Source: Candidatus Woesearchaeota archaeon
GTDB lineage: Archaea > Nanobdellota > Nanobdellia > Woesearchaeales > GW2011-AR4
Direction of reading: 5' to 3'
Length of the DNA: 64,000 nucleotides
Assembly: GCA_016185755.1 (NCBI GenBank)
Contig: JACPMX010000015.1
Coordinates: 1 to 64,000, forward strand
Shown: one piece after another, positions 22,024 through 33,700 of the stretch
Layout of the letters: every line of letters starts with the position of its first letter
Numbering within the stretch: the stretch's first letter is position 1
The notes under the pieces: generated by a model
Databases searched by the model: none
What the model saw: the letters and a program-made list of their open reading frames with translations, nothing else
Told to the model about the DNA's origin: nothing
Translations under genes and position numbers: made by a program

Positions 22024-24155
22024 ATTTTCAAAAAAAATCCCAGACATCGATATTCATGATAATGGGGCTTATAATCATAATAGGCGGAGTCATATTCTTC
22101 TACTCCACGCAAAAAATCAAGGAGCCGTTCGAGCCGGAAATAAATATCGTGCAGGAGGAGATTCCGCTTGAATTCTCTCCGATAAGGGAATACGCAAATT
22201 CGTGCATTTATTCTGTGGGTGTTGATGGCCTGAAAATAATGGGCGAGCAGGGCGGCTACATCAGCTTTTCGGACAGGAGCCTTAACAGGGAGCAGTTCAC
22301 AATAACACAGAACCCGACTGAAAGCGATGCCGTTATTTTTGCAAAAGAGTCTGAACTGAAAATTCCTTACTGGTGGTACCTTAAGTCGGCAAACAGCTGC
22401 AGGGGAGACTGCAGGTTTGCATCCAAAAGGCCCGAATTAAGGCAGGCAGACAATTCAATCGAGAAGCAGCTCGAGCGCTACATCGACCTGAAGCTGAAAG
22501 AATGCATCAATAATTTCGAGCCTTTTGCCGCGCAGGGAATCAAGGTAAGCGAGTCGGGAAAAATAAAAACGGACGTGACAATAGGCCCGGATGAAGTTAT
22601 TGTAATTGTTGATTACCCTTTAAACGCGGAAAGCGGGGATGCAAAATCGAAGCTCAGCCAGTTTGTCGTCAGGCTTCCTGTCAATCTCGACAGGGTGTAC
22701 GAGCTTGCAACAAAGATAACCAACATGGAAATGAAGCACCGCTATCTTGAGAAGCATGCGCTTAACCTTGTTGTTGCATTCTCGGGAGTAAGCGGGGAAA
22801 AGCTGCCCCCGATGTCGGACATGCAGTTCAAGTTCGGAAGCTCGACGAGCTGGAAAAAAACGGATGTAAAAAACAAGATAACATCATTGCTGATTTCCTA
22901 CGTTCCATTGTTCCAGGTGGACGGCACTTACAATTACGAGAGAAACACGTTCAACTCGGAGCTGAAGCAGAGGCTTTATGACTCTACAATAATTCCCGTG
23001 GCCAACAGCTCCTTCAGGGACTTGTCGGCTTATTTCACCTATCTTGACTTCTGGCCTGCTTATTTTGACTTGAACTGCAAAGGGGAAAAATGCATGCCGA
23101 GCTCGGCAAACAGCCTTATTTCGATGTTCGGAATACAACAGTACAGGTTTGCCTATGACTTGTCATTCCCTGTTCTTGTGGAAATCCAGGATCCGTTTGC
23201 ACTGAACGGCAAGGGCTACACATTCAGTTTCTTCCTTGAAGGGAATGTCAGGAACAACAAGCCCATGCCTGCTGATTTTGCGCCTTTGGAAATGGCGTCG
23301 CTTTCCGAAAGCTCGCTTCTTTGCGATGCAAGGACAAGCGGCAACATAACCGTGAATGTTGCAAATGCCGCAACGAGAAAGCCGGTTGATGACGCGCAGG
23401 TGCTTTACACAGTTGCCGGCGAGAGCTGCTTTATCGGCTCAACAAATGCAGAGGGCATGCTGATTGAGCAGTTTCCTACAGGCGTAGGTGGCTTTTTGAC
23501 TTTTGTAAGGGACGGCTACGTGGGAAAATCGGCCGAGTTTGACGCAAGGCCAAAGACAAGCGATGCGGTAAAAGTGGAGCTGCAGCCAATCCACGCAAAA
23601 AAGCTCATTGTCAAAAAGAAAAATGTGGCCAAGACAGCAAGCGGGTGGCAGTTTGTTGATTCGCCTGTTGATTTGACCAGCAGGGAAAGCGCCACTGTTA
23701 CTTTGACTAGATACGGGGAAAATGAGCTGGACCTGCCGGCAATTGCAAATTATGAAGGAAGCCAAAAAGAGCCGAGCGAGATAGAAATAGCGGCGGGAAA
23801 TTACGCTGCTGAAATAAACCTGGTGCTTGATGAAAGGATAATAATTCCGGAGAAGCAGAAATGCGTGAAGAAGGATATCTTCGGCGCAAAAGAATGCTTC
23901 ACAATACCAAAAATTGACTTTGGCGAGAAGTCCACGCCCGGCCAGGAAACTTTTCCCGAAGGCGGCCTTAAGCTGAATTTCACGATAAATGCCGATGAGC
24001 TGGAAAGCCACGAGGCAATAGTGCTCTACGCAGTCAGCATAGACCTTGCCAGCGTTCCGGAGCAAAACAGGATTGTAGAGGACGTAGAGCAGATTGGCAA
24101 GATAGAGGAGTACTCAAAAACATACCAATTGGCCTTGCAGCCAAAATTCCAATGA
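22020..24155 (+). CDS. pilin-like N-anchored surface protein A (module 1)
   Basis: A 711-residue protein with a short basic start (MNFQKKSQTSIF), one TM segment (about 10-30) and a large extracellular part. The KSQ before the hydrophobic helix resembles an archaeal type IV pilin-like (class III) signal, but the usual Glu at +5 is absent, so processing is uncertain. Landmarks are YANSCIYSVGVDG (about 60), IPYWWYLKSANSC, KECINNFEPF, RFAYDLSFPVLVEIQDPF and a carboxypeptidase-regulatory-like beta domain (about 440-510). It is clearly paralogous to 35542-37467, which shares IPYWW, CINNF-PF and the RFAYDLSFPV/HFTYDISYPV region. Function unknown; probably a structural or assembly component with the neighbouring giant proteins. 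Confidence 0.75.
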   Translation: MNFQKKSQTSIFMIMGLIIIIGGVIFFYSTQKIKEPFEPEINIVQEEIPLEFSPIREYANSCIYSVGVDGLKIMGEQGGYISFSDRSLNREQFTITQNPTESDAVIFAKESELKIPYWWYLKSANSCRGDCRFASKRPELRQADNSIEKQLERYIDLKLKECINNFEPFAAQGIKVSESGKIKTDVTIGPDEVIVIVDYPLNAESGDAKSKLSQFVVRLPVNLDRVYELATKITNMEMKHRYLEKHALNLVVAFSGVSGEKLPPMSDMQFKFGSSTSWKKTDVKNKITSLLISYVPLFQVDGTYNYERNTFNSELKQRLYDSTIIPVANSSFRDLSAYFTYLDFWPAYFDLNCKGEKCMPSSANSLISMFGIQQYRFAYDLSFPVLVEIQDPFALNGKGYTFSFFLEGNVRNNKPMPADFAPLEMASLSESSLLCDARTSGNITVNVANAATRKPVDDAQVLYTVAGESCFIGSTNAEGMLIEQFPTGVGGFLTFVRDGYVGKSAEFDARPKTSDAVKVELQPIHAKKLIVKKKNVAKTASGWQFVDSPVDLTSRESATVTLTRYGENELDLPAIANYEGSQKEPSEIEIAAGNYAAEINLVLDERIIIPEKQKCVKKDIFGAKECFTIPKIDFGEKSTPGQETFPEGGLKLNFTINADELESHEAIVLYAVSIDLASVPEQNRIVEDVEQIGKIEEYSKTYQLALQPKFQ

Positions 24156-24301
24156 ACATCATAAAAATAACAGTAGTGGCTAAAAGGGAATTTTCAGAGC
24201 ATTATGAGGTAAGGGAGTACAGGAAGCATGCTTCCGAGCAGCTTGTCGTAAGGAAATACGCAATGGGCATCGGCAAGCTTGTTGTTGACGAAGAAAGATA
24301 A
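24152..24301 (+). CDS. 49-aa basic small protein
   Basis: A 49-residue basic protein (MNIIKITVVAKREFSEHYEV... to GIGKLVVDEER) between proteins A and B of module 1. The ATG overlaps the previous stop (ATGA), and the next ATG is 1 nt past its stop, so translation is coupled. The pattern suggests a beta strand, a helix and another strand, possibly a DNA-binding or subunit-interface protein. No family recognised. Confidence 0.65.
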   Translation: MNIIKITVVAKREFSEHYEVREYRKHASEQLVVRKYAMGIGKLVVDEER

Positions 24302-24302
24302 A

Positions 24303-27300
24303 ATGAACAAGGAAAAATATTTGGGAGTTGTCGCATCGTTTTTGATAGTCCTTGTGCTTACAATTCCATTCTACACAACAGTAGTTTACGCAGCAATAAG
24401 CAGCGTAAGCATCAGGGGAGGCGACGGAATAGAAGGCTTTGCAAAGGCAAATGATTTCCTGAACGTGAATGTGCAGGCGTCGATAGCCGGGGATTCAATA
24501 ACAAATAACCAGGTTGTTCTCGGCTCATCCACTCAGTTTGACAAGTGTGTTCCTTCTGCAAACAACGGCTCTGAATGCACCCTGAGGTTTCCGGGCAACG
24601 GCACAGAATCTTTTGATCCAAAATCAGCTGCCTTCACAGTAAATTTGTTCAAGGATGACAGCTCTCTTGACGATTCGAAATCAGGCAGCATAACAATAGA
24701 CAACAAAGCTCCCCAGGTCAAGCTTAGCTCCCAGCCAAAATTCTCGTCGCAGCAGAATGTTGTTATTGAATATGATGTCACGGATCTCTCATGCGATGAC
24801 CCAAGCTGCAGCGGCAAATGTGTAGGGTTAAAAAATATAGAATTATACACAAAAGACGGCGCATTCAAGCAGGCCATTGACCCTGCAACGAGCAGCTGCA
24901 ATGCAAAATCAAGCATAAGCATAGACTCCAAGATATTCAATGACGGGAAAAATTCAGTTTTCGCAAAAGCGACTGACAAGTTCAATCAGGTATCATCGGA
25001 AACATCTGCAACATTTGATGTTGACAGCACAGGCCCCTCAATTATTGCAGGCTCATTCGAGATTTTAAGGAAGGGGATCAGCATCAGCACATTTTCTTCA
25101 GCGGGGATTAATGTTGATGTTGCGGTTAACATATCGGGAAATAGCCTGGATTTGAATTCTGTAAGGGCAGATTTGTCCGAATTGAATCCGTCACAAAACC
25201 TCAAAAATGTTAAAGCCTCGTGCTCTATTGATAGCGTTAGCAGGTGCAAGTGGAGCATTGAATTAAACCCCGGCACAGGCGGCCTCAAAACCATAGCAAT
25301 AAATGCTTCTGACGTATCTGGAAACAAGGAAAGCGCAGCAATAACAAAATTCCTTTCCATTGATGAAACAGGGCCCGTTGTTTTGTCTTTGTCCACAGGC
25401 ACGGAACAAAACGTTGCAAAGGCAAGCGGGAATACTGTAATTGCTGAATTTGAAGAAGCAACGGGCTTAGTGCCCGAGGATGTATTTTTAAATGTTGGCA
25501 GCAGCAAAATAAAGGCAACTAGCTGCGGCAAAGAGGCTAACTGGTTCTGCATTTGGAACAATGTTAATTTTGCCGGCGCTGCCAGTGTGTCGGTGGATCA
25601 CGAATCCCTGGACATTCTTGGCATTGATGCAGCAGGCGACATATCCCTTGATGTAATAGTAGATGCGCAGCTTCCTGTGCTTAAAAGCATCAACATAACC
25701 AATGTAGGCGGCTTGGCGCAGGCATTTCCCGGATTCGCGAAAATAGGGGATAAAATCTCTGTCGTTGCAAACATGACAGAAGAAAATGACCTTTCAGCCA
25801 CAGCTGACTTTTCAAAATTCATAAGCGGGGCTTCAAATGTAGCAGGCCAATGCGAGAGGATACAGGCTGATGAGCACATATGCACCTGGCTCACTGAATC
25901 CATCAACCTTCAGGCTTCCGATGTCATAACCTTCAATTTCAGCGACGATGCCGGAAACACGCTGATTCTCACAAGGTCTTTCAAGACTTTTGGAGTTGAG
26001 AATGCGACAGTGCCTGACTTCTGGAGCAACACAGTTGACTGCTCTCCAGCAACAATAGACAGGGAGCTTGGGCCGCTGTTAAACCAGCGGGTATTCTGCC
26101 AGGTAAGCCTGAGGCAAAAATCAGGCACAAAGGCAGTTTCAACAATATTTATCGGGCCTGCCGCCTGCTCCGGTGATTCCTCAATTATACAAAGCGTTGA
26201 TACTTTGAAGACAGAAGTCGGAAGCTCTTCGCCTGTAATAAAAGTAACGCTGAAAAAGGATGACTTCAAAATAAACAATGCAAGCCTATCCTGCTCATTT
26301 AATATATTCTCGAAAATAGGCAGCTCGACAACCGTAACAAAAAACCCTGAAATCGAGAATGTAAAGATAAGCCTTGCATTTTCCAATTTGCCTCTTGGAG
26401 AATTAAGCGAGGAAGTTAAGGGCAAAATAAAAGAAGCTAAAGAAGACGCGGAAGGAATCTGGGAAATCATAGGAGTTATGAACAAGATTGTGTTCTATGC
26501 GAAGAAGATATGCAGCTTGTTTGGTACTTTGTACAACATCATCTCAATTCTGTTTTCTGTTGCCCTTTTGCTCGGTTATTCAAAAGAAGCTTGTGAAAAT
26601 TTACCATATATTGGATGGATTTGCAGGGGCGCGCTCCAGCCAACCGCGACTGCGACTTGTGTAACTGAGAGCAGTGTAAGGGACACCACGCAGGAAGGCC
26701 TCATCGGATATGGCCAAAAATTCTGCAGGTTTGTGAATTGCCAGTGGAATCCTGAATTTATTGAGAAATATTGGTCAGGGCCTGTAAAGAACACACTGAA
26801 TAATCTCCCGCTCACCAAGTACATTAGTAAAGATATTACACAATATATGGATCCAAAATCCAATTTGATTGTTGCAACAGCATTCGCATGCCTTCCCGGA
26901 ATTATATACGGCTTGGATAAATACAGGCAAATCAAATGCCTGTATGCAGATTGCCTGCAAAATGCTGTTGGAAAGGAAGGGTTGCCGGTGACTGCATGCG
27001 AGGATCAAAAAACATATGCAACCTGCAAATATATCACGGGGGAGATATTTGCAATAATTCCTTATACTGCATTCATTGATCATTTCATGGGATTGGTAAA
27101 AAATGCTTTATCAAATCCGTTCTCTGCCCTTGGAGCCGGAATATCGGCCTTGTGCTGGTCGTTCTGTAAATTTGAGCTTCCGGGCGCAACAGCTCTTTAC
27201 CAAGGATGCGAATTCGTAAAGCTATTCTCAACAATGGGCGTAGTGTTAGGGGAAATTAAAGGAATTATAGATCAAGGCTTCCAGATAAGGGAGGATTACT

Positions 27301-27386
27301 GCTCAAGGCTGGATGATGAGGAAGACGATAAAAAAGATGATAAAAAAGATGAAGAGCTTACAAAAACAAGCGGGGCAAAGACATGA
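24303..27386 (+). CDS. large secreted Ig-like, cysteine-rich protein B (module 1)
   Basis: A 1027-residue protein with a signal peptide (MNKEKYLGVVASFLIVLVL, cleavage near VVYAA), then a series of Ig-like beta domains (about 35-640) with the VDSTGP/IDETGP/IDNKAP linkers typical of big archaeal surface proteins. From about residue 660 comes a helical region with hydrophobic segments (about 735-765 and others) and conserved Cys pairs (FCRFVNCQW, CKYITGEIF, CWSFCKF), ending in an acidic/basic tail EEDDKKDDKKDEE. Both the start and the Cys-helical C-region resemble the 2203-residue protein at 37586. ATG 24303 is preferred to a TTG at 24279. Role unknown; an adhesin or surface-layer-like scaffold is likely. 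Confidence 0.75.
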   Translation: MNKEKYLGVVASFLIVLVLTIPFYTTVVYAAISSVSIRGGDGIEGFAKANDFLNVNVQASIAGDSITNNQVVLGSSTQFDKCVPSANNGSECTLRFPGNGTESFDPKSAAFTVNLFKDDSSLDDSKSGSITIDNKAPQVKLSSQPKFSSQQNVVIEYDVTDLSCDDPSCSGKCVGLKNIELYTKDGAFKQAIDPATSSCNAKSSISIDSKIFNDGKNSVFAKATDKFNQVSSETSATFDVDSTGPSIIAGSFEILRKGISISTFSSAGINVDVAVNISGNSLDLNSVRADLSELNPSQNLKNVKASCSIDSVSRCKWSIELNPGTGGLKTIAINASDVSGNKESAAITKFLSIDETGPVVLSLSTGTEQNVAKASGNTVIAEFEEATGLVPEDVFLNVGSSKIKATSCGKEANWFCIWNNVNFAGAASVSVDHESLDILGIDAAGDISLDVIVDAQLPVLKSINITNVGGLAQAFPGFAKIGDKISVVANMTEENDLSATADFSKFISGASNVAGQCERIQADEHICTWLTESINLQASDVITFNFSDDAGNTLILTRSFKTFGVENATVPDFWSNTVDCSPATIDRELGPLLNQRVFCQVSLRQKSGTKAVSTIFIGPAACSGDSSIIQSVDTLKTEVGSSSPVIKVTLKKDDFKINNASLSCSFNIFSKIGSSTTVTKNPEIENVKISLAFSNLPLGELSEEVKGKIKEAKEDAEGIWEIIGVMNKIVFYAKKICSLFGTLYNIISILFSVALLLGYSKEACENLPYIGWICRGALQPTATATCVTESSVRDTTQEGLIGYGQKFCRFVNCQWNPEFIEKYWSGPVKNTLNNLPLTKYISKDITQYMDPKSNLIVATAFACLPGIIYGLDKYRQIKCLYADCLQNAVGKEGLPVTACEDQKTYATCKYITGEIFAIIPYTAFIDHFMGLVKNALSNPFSALGAGISALCWSFCKFELPGATALYQGCEFVKLFSTMGVVLGEIKGIIDQGFQIREDYCSRLDDEEDDKKDDKKDEELTKTSGAKT

Positions 27387-27727
27387 ATAAATCAGGCGAG
27401 AAATTCGGAATTGGATTGTTCATTGTATTGGCCGCTATGTCAGTTTCGCTGATTTCTTTCATGACAGAAGAGAGCAAAATAACTGGATTTGTCAGTTACG
27501 AAGCCAATAATCTTGATTTATTGGAGTTTGACGATATGAAATCGCTTGGGTACATGGCTTCCGGAAATTATTACATTGACGGTGAAGGAATTGTCTACTG
27601 GACTGATGATGAGGACAAGCCTGCAGTGGCTATGGTGAAATCAGTAAGCGAGAGCGAGAAAAGCAGGCACATCTACATTGATGATGAAGGAAGAATCGGC
27701 TATGTTTTGGATGTGAACGAAAAATGA
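27383..27727 (+). CDS. small N-anchored surface protein
   Basis: A 114-residue protein with one TM segment (about 9-27) followed by ITGFVSYE, the ITG-type sequence often seen just outside the membrane anchor in DPANN surface proteins. Its C-terminal 75 residues (LGYMASGNYYIDGEGIVYWT..., IYIDDEGRIGYV) resemble residues about 60-115 of the 2227-residue protein that follows, suggesting a common domain made by duplication. It overlaps both neighbours by 4 nt (ATGA). Confidence 0.65.
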   Translation: MNKSGEKFGIGLFIVLAAMSVSLISFMTEESKITGFVSYEANNLDLLEFDDMKSLGYMASGNYYIDGEGIVYWTDDEDKPAVAMVKSVSESEKSRHIYIDDEGRIGYVLDVNEK

Positions 27728-30700
27728 AGAAATTAATTAAGAATAAAATAGCAAAAGGAATTGTCAGCCTGATTACAATAGTCATTTTGCTTTCATCCAT
27801 ACTTGCATCATCAATATTCTATGAGAATAACATAACTGCAAATGTTGTAAAAGAGGCTTCAGGAGCAGAAACAGCTAGGATTACCATAATAGAAGTAAAT
27901 GATATCAGGGAATTAAATCAGCTTAATGAAGGCTGGTACCGGATAGTTAATGGATACGTGTTCTATCTCGAGCATTTTGACTCTTATGTCCCGCTTTACA
28001 TACATGTAAGGAATATTGAACAGCAGAACGCTTTGCTCGGCATTGATGAAGACGGCACTATATTTTTTGACAATACTTTTGGCAATTCAGATGAGTTTGT
28101 TGAAGAGCAGGTCATTGAGCAGGCTGAAGATGAAATTGCTGAAAATCAGATTACTGGAGAGGTTACTGGATTGGAGGAAAATCAAAATAATATTATAAAA
28201 TCTTCTTCAGACCCTGTAACTGGTTTTATACCTGCGTATAATCCGACTACAACAAGAAAAGTTAGTGTTTCTTACAAGCCGGTTCCACAGCAATATGAAA
28301 AATTTGTCAAAGATGCAGCAAAAGAATACAAAATTAATGAGAATCTCTTGAAATCATTAATAAATGTAGAAAGCGGATATAACTCAAAGGCAAAAAGCCC
28401 TGTAGGGGCAGTTGGGCTTGGCCAGCTGATGCCAGCAACAGCAAAAGGACTTGGACTATATGTTGACCCGGTGCTAGTCAAAGAAACATCTAAGCTTACA
28501 CCAGCAGAGAAGTCCAGAAAAACACAGCTAGAGCTAAATCCTAGTGTAAGTGATGATGAAAGGCTTGACCCGCAAAAAAATATTTTTGCTTCTGCAAGAT
28601 ACTTAAGTGATTTGTATAAGAAATATAATGGAGATGAAGTGCTGATAATCGCCGCTTATAATGCAGGGGAAGGCAAAGTGACTAGATTTGGAAATATTCC
28701 GCCTTATGACGAGACAAGAAAGCACGTTACCGCAGTGTTGCTGGGCAAGGAAATGTTTGATAATGGACTTTATGTTGAGGAGACAATAACCGCAACGTAT
28801 GAACAGCCTATTAGCCTTGGTGTAAAAGATTTTTCATCCGGACAGCTGCCGATTTATAACACAAAAATTTTTGCCCAGACAAAAACCGGGCAAAAACTCA
28901 TTGCCCAGGCAGCTGAGCCAGAGCATGCGCCAAGCATATGGGCAAGGGCAGGGGAGTTTTTTGGCGGCATAGTTGATGCAGGAAAAAGAGTAGTTGGCAT
29001 AAAGCCTGTGCCTCCTCCAGCCCCTCCAAAGCCGGCAGAGCTTTATCAGGATGGCGACAGGGTAGTTCAATTTATAGATGGAATTGGCACAGTTATACTG
29101 ACAAGAAAAAATGGTGCATGGGCACTTGGGCCAATCAGGTATAACGATGAAGAGATGCAAACATTGCTTAAGGATGGAACTTATTCTTATTATGAGACTT
29201 CTGATATGTCCAGGCTGGAATTTAAAGAGACTGAATTCGGATATGATTTCTATGTTGACAAAGAGACACAAAGAGGATATGTTCTAGTTGAGGGGGAAAG
29301 AGGTTATCAAAGATTTTATTTAGTTACTACAGATTCAGAAACTGGAAAAAAATCCTATTCTGTGGATGGAGGCAAGTACATGCTTACAATATCTCCTCCT
29401 GTTAGGGCGCCTTTAGAGCTTCCTCCAAGGCCAGAACCTGAGCAGAAAGAACCTGAAGAGATATCTGAAGAAGGGCCACAAGTTCCTTCAAATTTTGAAA
29501 ATGGTGACAAAATAGTGACCAAAGAAGGAGTTACTTATACAAGAGAAACTACCAATGCTGGAGAAATAATCTGGGTCCCGGATAAAGGATGTGCTTTAGT
29601 TGCCGGAAAGGACTGCACGGCAATTCCGGAGTTTAGCATAAACACCATACTTGGCAAAGGCTCTGTCTTTATACCAGTTGAAACTCCGAAAGAAGCGCTT
29701 CCGGATTTTATTATAAGAAGCGGGGGAGGGCTATACAGGATAGATCTAGGAGCAGGGGATGTAGCTGATGCTTCTAACACTCCAGAGGGTAATTTTGAAT
29801 ACAAGGGATTGGACGGCAGCGAATATTTATACAATCCACGCGAGGATAAATTCTTTATAAAAAGAGATGGAAAATATATAGACATCAATTATAAACCAGA
29901 ACAGCCACCTGTCCCGCCAAAAATAAATGTAAAATTTACAGGCAGCGGATTTGAAATTTTGGAGGAGGATGGGAAACTGTCTTATGTGACTTCTGACGGA
30001 TTTTATTATAAAGCATGGGAAAATACTAATGACGGCACTTACTCTGTTGATGTAGGCGGCTCTGAATACAGAATTGATAAGGATGGGCAACCTAAACTAG
30101 TCGCTAAGCCGGCAGAAGCACCTTTGCCTCAAGAAGGAATACCCTCAGCAGGGAGGCTGCTTATAGATGAAAAACCCCAGCAAACTGCTGTGCAAAAAGA
30201 GTTTAGATGGTATAATCCATTCACATGGTTCGGCGGAGAAGAAATTTCTCAGCCAGCTGAAACAGAACAGAGTCAAACCCAGCAGATTCCAATCGATCTT
30301 GATGCAAGAAGAAAATGGTTTAGCAATGAAATCCAAAGCTTGGAAAGGCAGTATGAGGAAAAAAGAAGTTTAGGGGCAGAAAGTGATCAAACAAGAGATT
30401 TGGAAATTAGGATTGGCACCTTAAAGAACACAGCGCCTCCGAGTGAAGAATATAAGAAGCTTGCAGAAGCATCGGGAGTTAATCTTCAGGAATTGGCTCA
30501 AAGATTCGGGCCTAAAAGTATTAACGAGCTTGCAGTCCAGGACATTAGTGATGAATTATTGTATAACAGGTTGGGTTCCCAATTTCAACGCGGCGGCACA
30601 ACATATGAATTAAGGATTAATGACAAAACCAAAGAGCTTCAAGTTTACGCAAAAGGCGCAGGAGAGCCCGTAATTGACTCTGCACTTCCGACTTTGCTGC

Positions 30701-33700
30701 CTAATCCTACAGGACAAGAAACTCCAGTTCCTGCTCCGGCAGCCCCTACGCCGGAACCTGATGTAGAAGATGTGAGGGCTGTATCAAATCCACAACAAAC
30801 TGAAATTGAGAAAAAAATTGCTGAAATGCAGCAGAGAGCAGCAGAGCCTGTTCCTGATGACGTGCAGCAAAGAATCGCAGGTTATGAAGAAGGCTCAGGA
30901 TATTTGCCAAGGACTGCACAAGCTGGTGGTGGCTCAGCGAGGGCAAGTAGTTTGCCGCAAGGCTCCTTTACAGGAGTTTCCAGCTCAGGAGAAAATCTTT
31001 ACCTGGAATGGAAAAATGGGGCGTGGTACGCGAAGTCTTGCACTAAATATGGTTGTGGAAACACCTTTAATTGGAATGGTGAATTTAAAATAACACCCGG
31101 CATGTCAAACAGCTTCTGGGGAATACCTGGCTCTGATGAGGATTATCCGAAATCTCATAGAGAAGTTATAAAACAGCTTGAAGGAAAATCATATGAGGAT
31201 GGCCTTAAGGCTTTGCAACAGTATGCGGATGCTAAAAAGGCACTTGGAGACACTTCAGTTGCTGTGACATTAGGCTCTCAGGATTACAATAATTTCCAGA
31301 AGAGTTCAGCGCCTGCACCGCCAGCTTCAGTGCCTCCTCCACCAGGTGCTGGCTCCGCATCTCTTCCTGCTGTGCCACCTCCTCCAGCATCTAGTAAAGG
31401 AGCCGTATCTACAGGTACTTCAATTCCAGAAGTCAACGATATTAATAGAGTTAACGTAGGAAGATTGACAAGAGTAACGGGAGATCCTGACGTGCCTGAC
31501 GGACTTTATTATAGAGAATGCTACGCTTGCCCTATGCAACAATGGACAGGTTCATATATAAATAATGACCCAAAACAACCAGACTTTAAGCCTTTTGATA
31601 AGCTCCCGTACATTGCAACTGTAACGTTTAGCAATGGCCAGAAAGCTTCCCAAACTATCTATGCTTCTAATCTGGATGAAGCTAAAGAAATAGCAAGAGT
31701 GGATTATCCTGGAGCTACAGTGGCGTCAAGGTCCGCCACCAGAAGCACTAGCTCAGCTTCTGCAGCAACGAGGGAGTGGGTAGCAGGAACAATTGGTAAC
31801 CAAGATTATGTGACTAACGGCCCGGAAAGGCGTCCAGTTCCGGCTGGCACTGATGCAGGTCAGTATGCAGCCGAATTAAATATAATGGACAAACTCAAAG
31901 TCGATTATGCCAAATTCCGCAGTATAAATGGTCTTCAAGACGATGCCACCGCATTAGACGCATTTAAGGCCGATCGAGTGGCAAAGGGCGGAGATTCCCA
32001 GTTCATTGACCAGGCATTGCAAAAATCTGCAAAAACTCAGCCTTCTTCAGCCAATGAGGTTAGGCAGCTTAGAGATGAATCTGGGAATCCGATTGAGAGA
32101 TGGATAGTACCTGGTGTCAAAGGCTCTATAAGCACAGATGAGTTAATGAACAACAAAAATTATTATGAAAAATATTTGCGCCAGCAATATTCAAAAAATC
32201 CATCTGCTCCGATATACGGACTTGAGGGTGTCGATCCAAATGAACAAAGAATTGCGAGAGAAGTATTTACAATTAAATCTAATGATCCAAACTATATGTC
32301 AGCTCTTGCTGCAAGCGCCGAAATATATCCTGATTCAAAAAACTTGCTCACACAAATAGTACTTAGCAAGGGAAAAGATTCGGTTGCTTACAAGGCATTG
32401 GATGATAATGCAAAAAAAGACATGGATGTTCATCTCTACAATAATGATTTAGCAAAAAAGGCTGGAGTAAAGTACTATCCGCAGAATCCAGATGATACTA
32501 AATTTGTCAGTAATGATGGATATGTGGTAAGAGTGAATGAAGTAAGCGGAAAACCAGTTGCAACTAAAACAGATGTAAAGTATCAAGGGGCAGTTGGGAC
32601 TCAAGAACAAGCTGCCAATGAAAAACGCGCGCAGGCAATTCAAGCAGCAGGTCTTACCGAAACAAAAGATGGAAGAATTGTGGATCCTGACACTAAATTT
32701 GAATATCCAAAACTTGACTTTGACCCAGCCACAGCAACATGGTCAGTCGATAAGTCCGTTAAAACACCCCCTGCACAAATAACATTGCTGGACGGAAGGA
32801 AAATTTCAATGGACCCCGGAAAGTATACAACAAGCGATGGATTTGGAATTTACAGGGACGCAACAGGCACTCTTTATAATCAGCTTGGAATTGTTTTAAC
32901 AAAGGGACAGGTTAAAACATCAAAACCTTTCGGCAAGATTGATACGGAAGTTTCTTTTGATATAGTAGACGGCAAGATTGATGCAAATAAGCCAACAGGG
33001 GCAAAAATTGCCGGATACCAAATTTCACCGGAAACTTATGCGCAGCTTGAGGGATATTTGAAAGCAGCCGGTAAGGAAGGAAACGTAGTTTGGAAGGACG
33101 AACAAGGACCTAGATTTACCCAAGCCAATCCGCTGATAGTAACGAACGGAAAAGACATATTTGCAGTTTCTTATGGTTTTAAGGAAGGACAGGACGGAAT
33201 AACCGGAGCTGGAACAGTAATAAACAGCAATTTCAAAAACGGACTTCCTTTGTCGATAAAAACTACATCAGAGGATGGGAAAATTACAATTACCGAGATA
33301 AAAGAGTTTAAAGAAATTGAAATAAAGGGGCCGGACGGCAAAATTACAAAGGAACTAGTGTACGAAGTAAAAAGCTGGACAATGATCGATCAAGATTTCG
33401 CGCTTCCCAACCAAAAAATACCACTGATATCCACAAAAGAATATGAGGTAAATAAAGATGGAAAGCAAATAAGTGACAAGTACACTATCTTATCAAAAAA
33501 TGCAATAACGGGAGAACCAATAATCATCAGTATTGTAGATGGTAACGATAAATACAAAATAGAGTTTATTAAGTCCGATGGAACTCCAGTCGGATTTTTC
33601 GAAGGAACAGTTCCTATGTATAAAAATGGACAGCCATTGACAAATGAGCAATTGCAGGAATTGCAGCAGAAGAATCCGGCATTATACAGCAAACTAAGGG

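Noticed and set aside
30700-31420. Tandem repeat array in the giant SLT gene
   Set aside because: The Pro/Ala/Ser-rich stretches are ordinary interdomain linkers rather than exact DNA repeats; no CRISPR-like periodicity.
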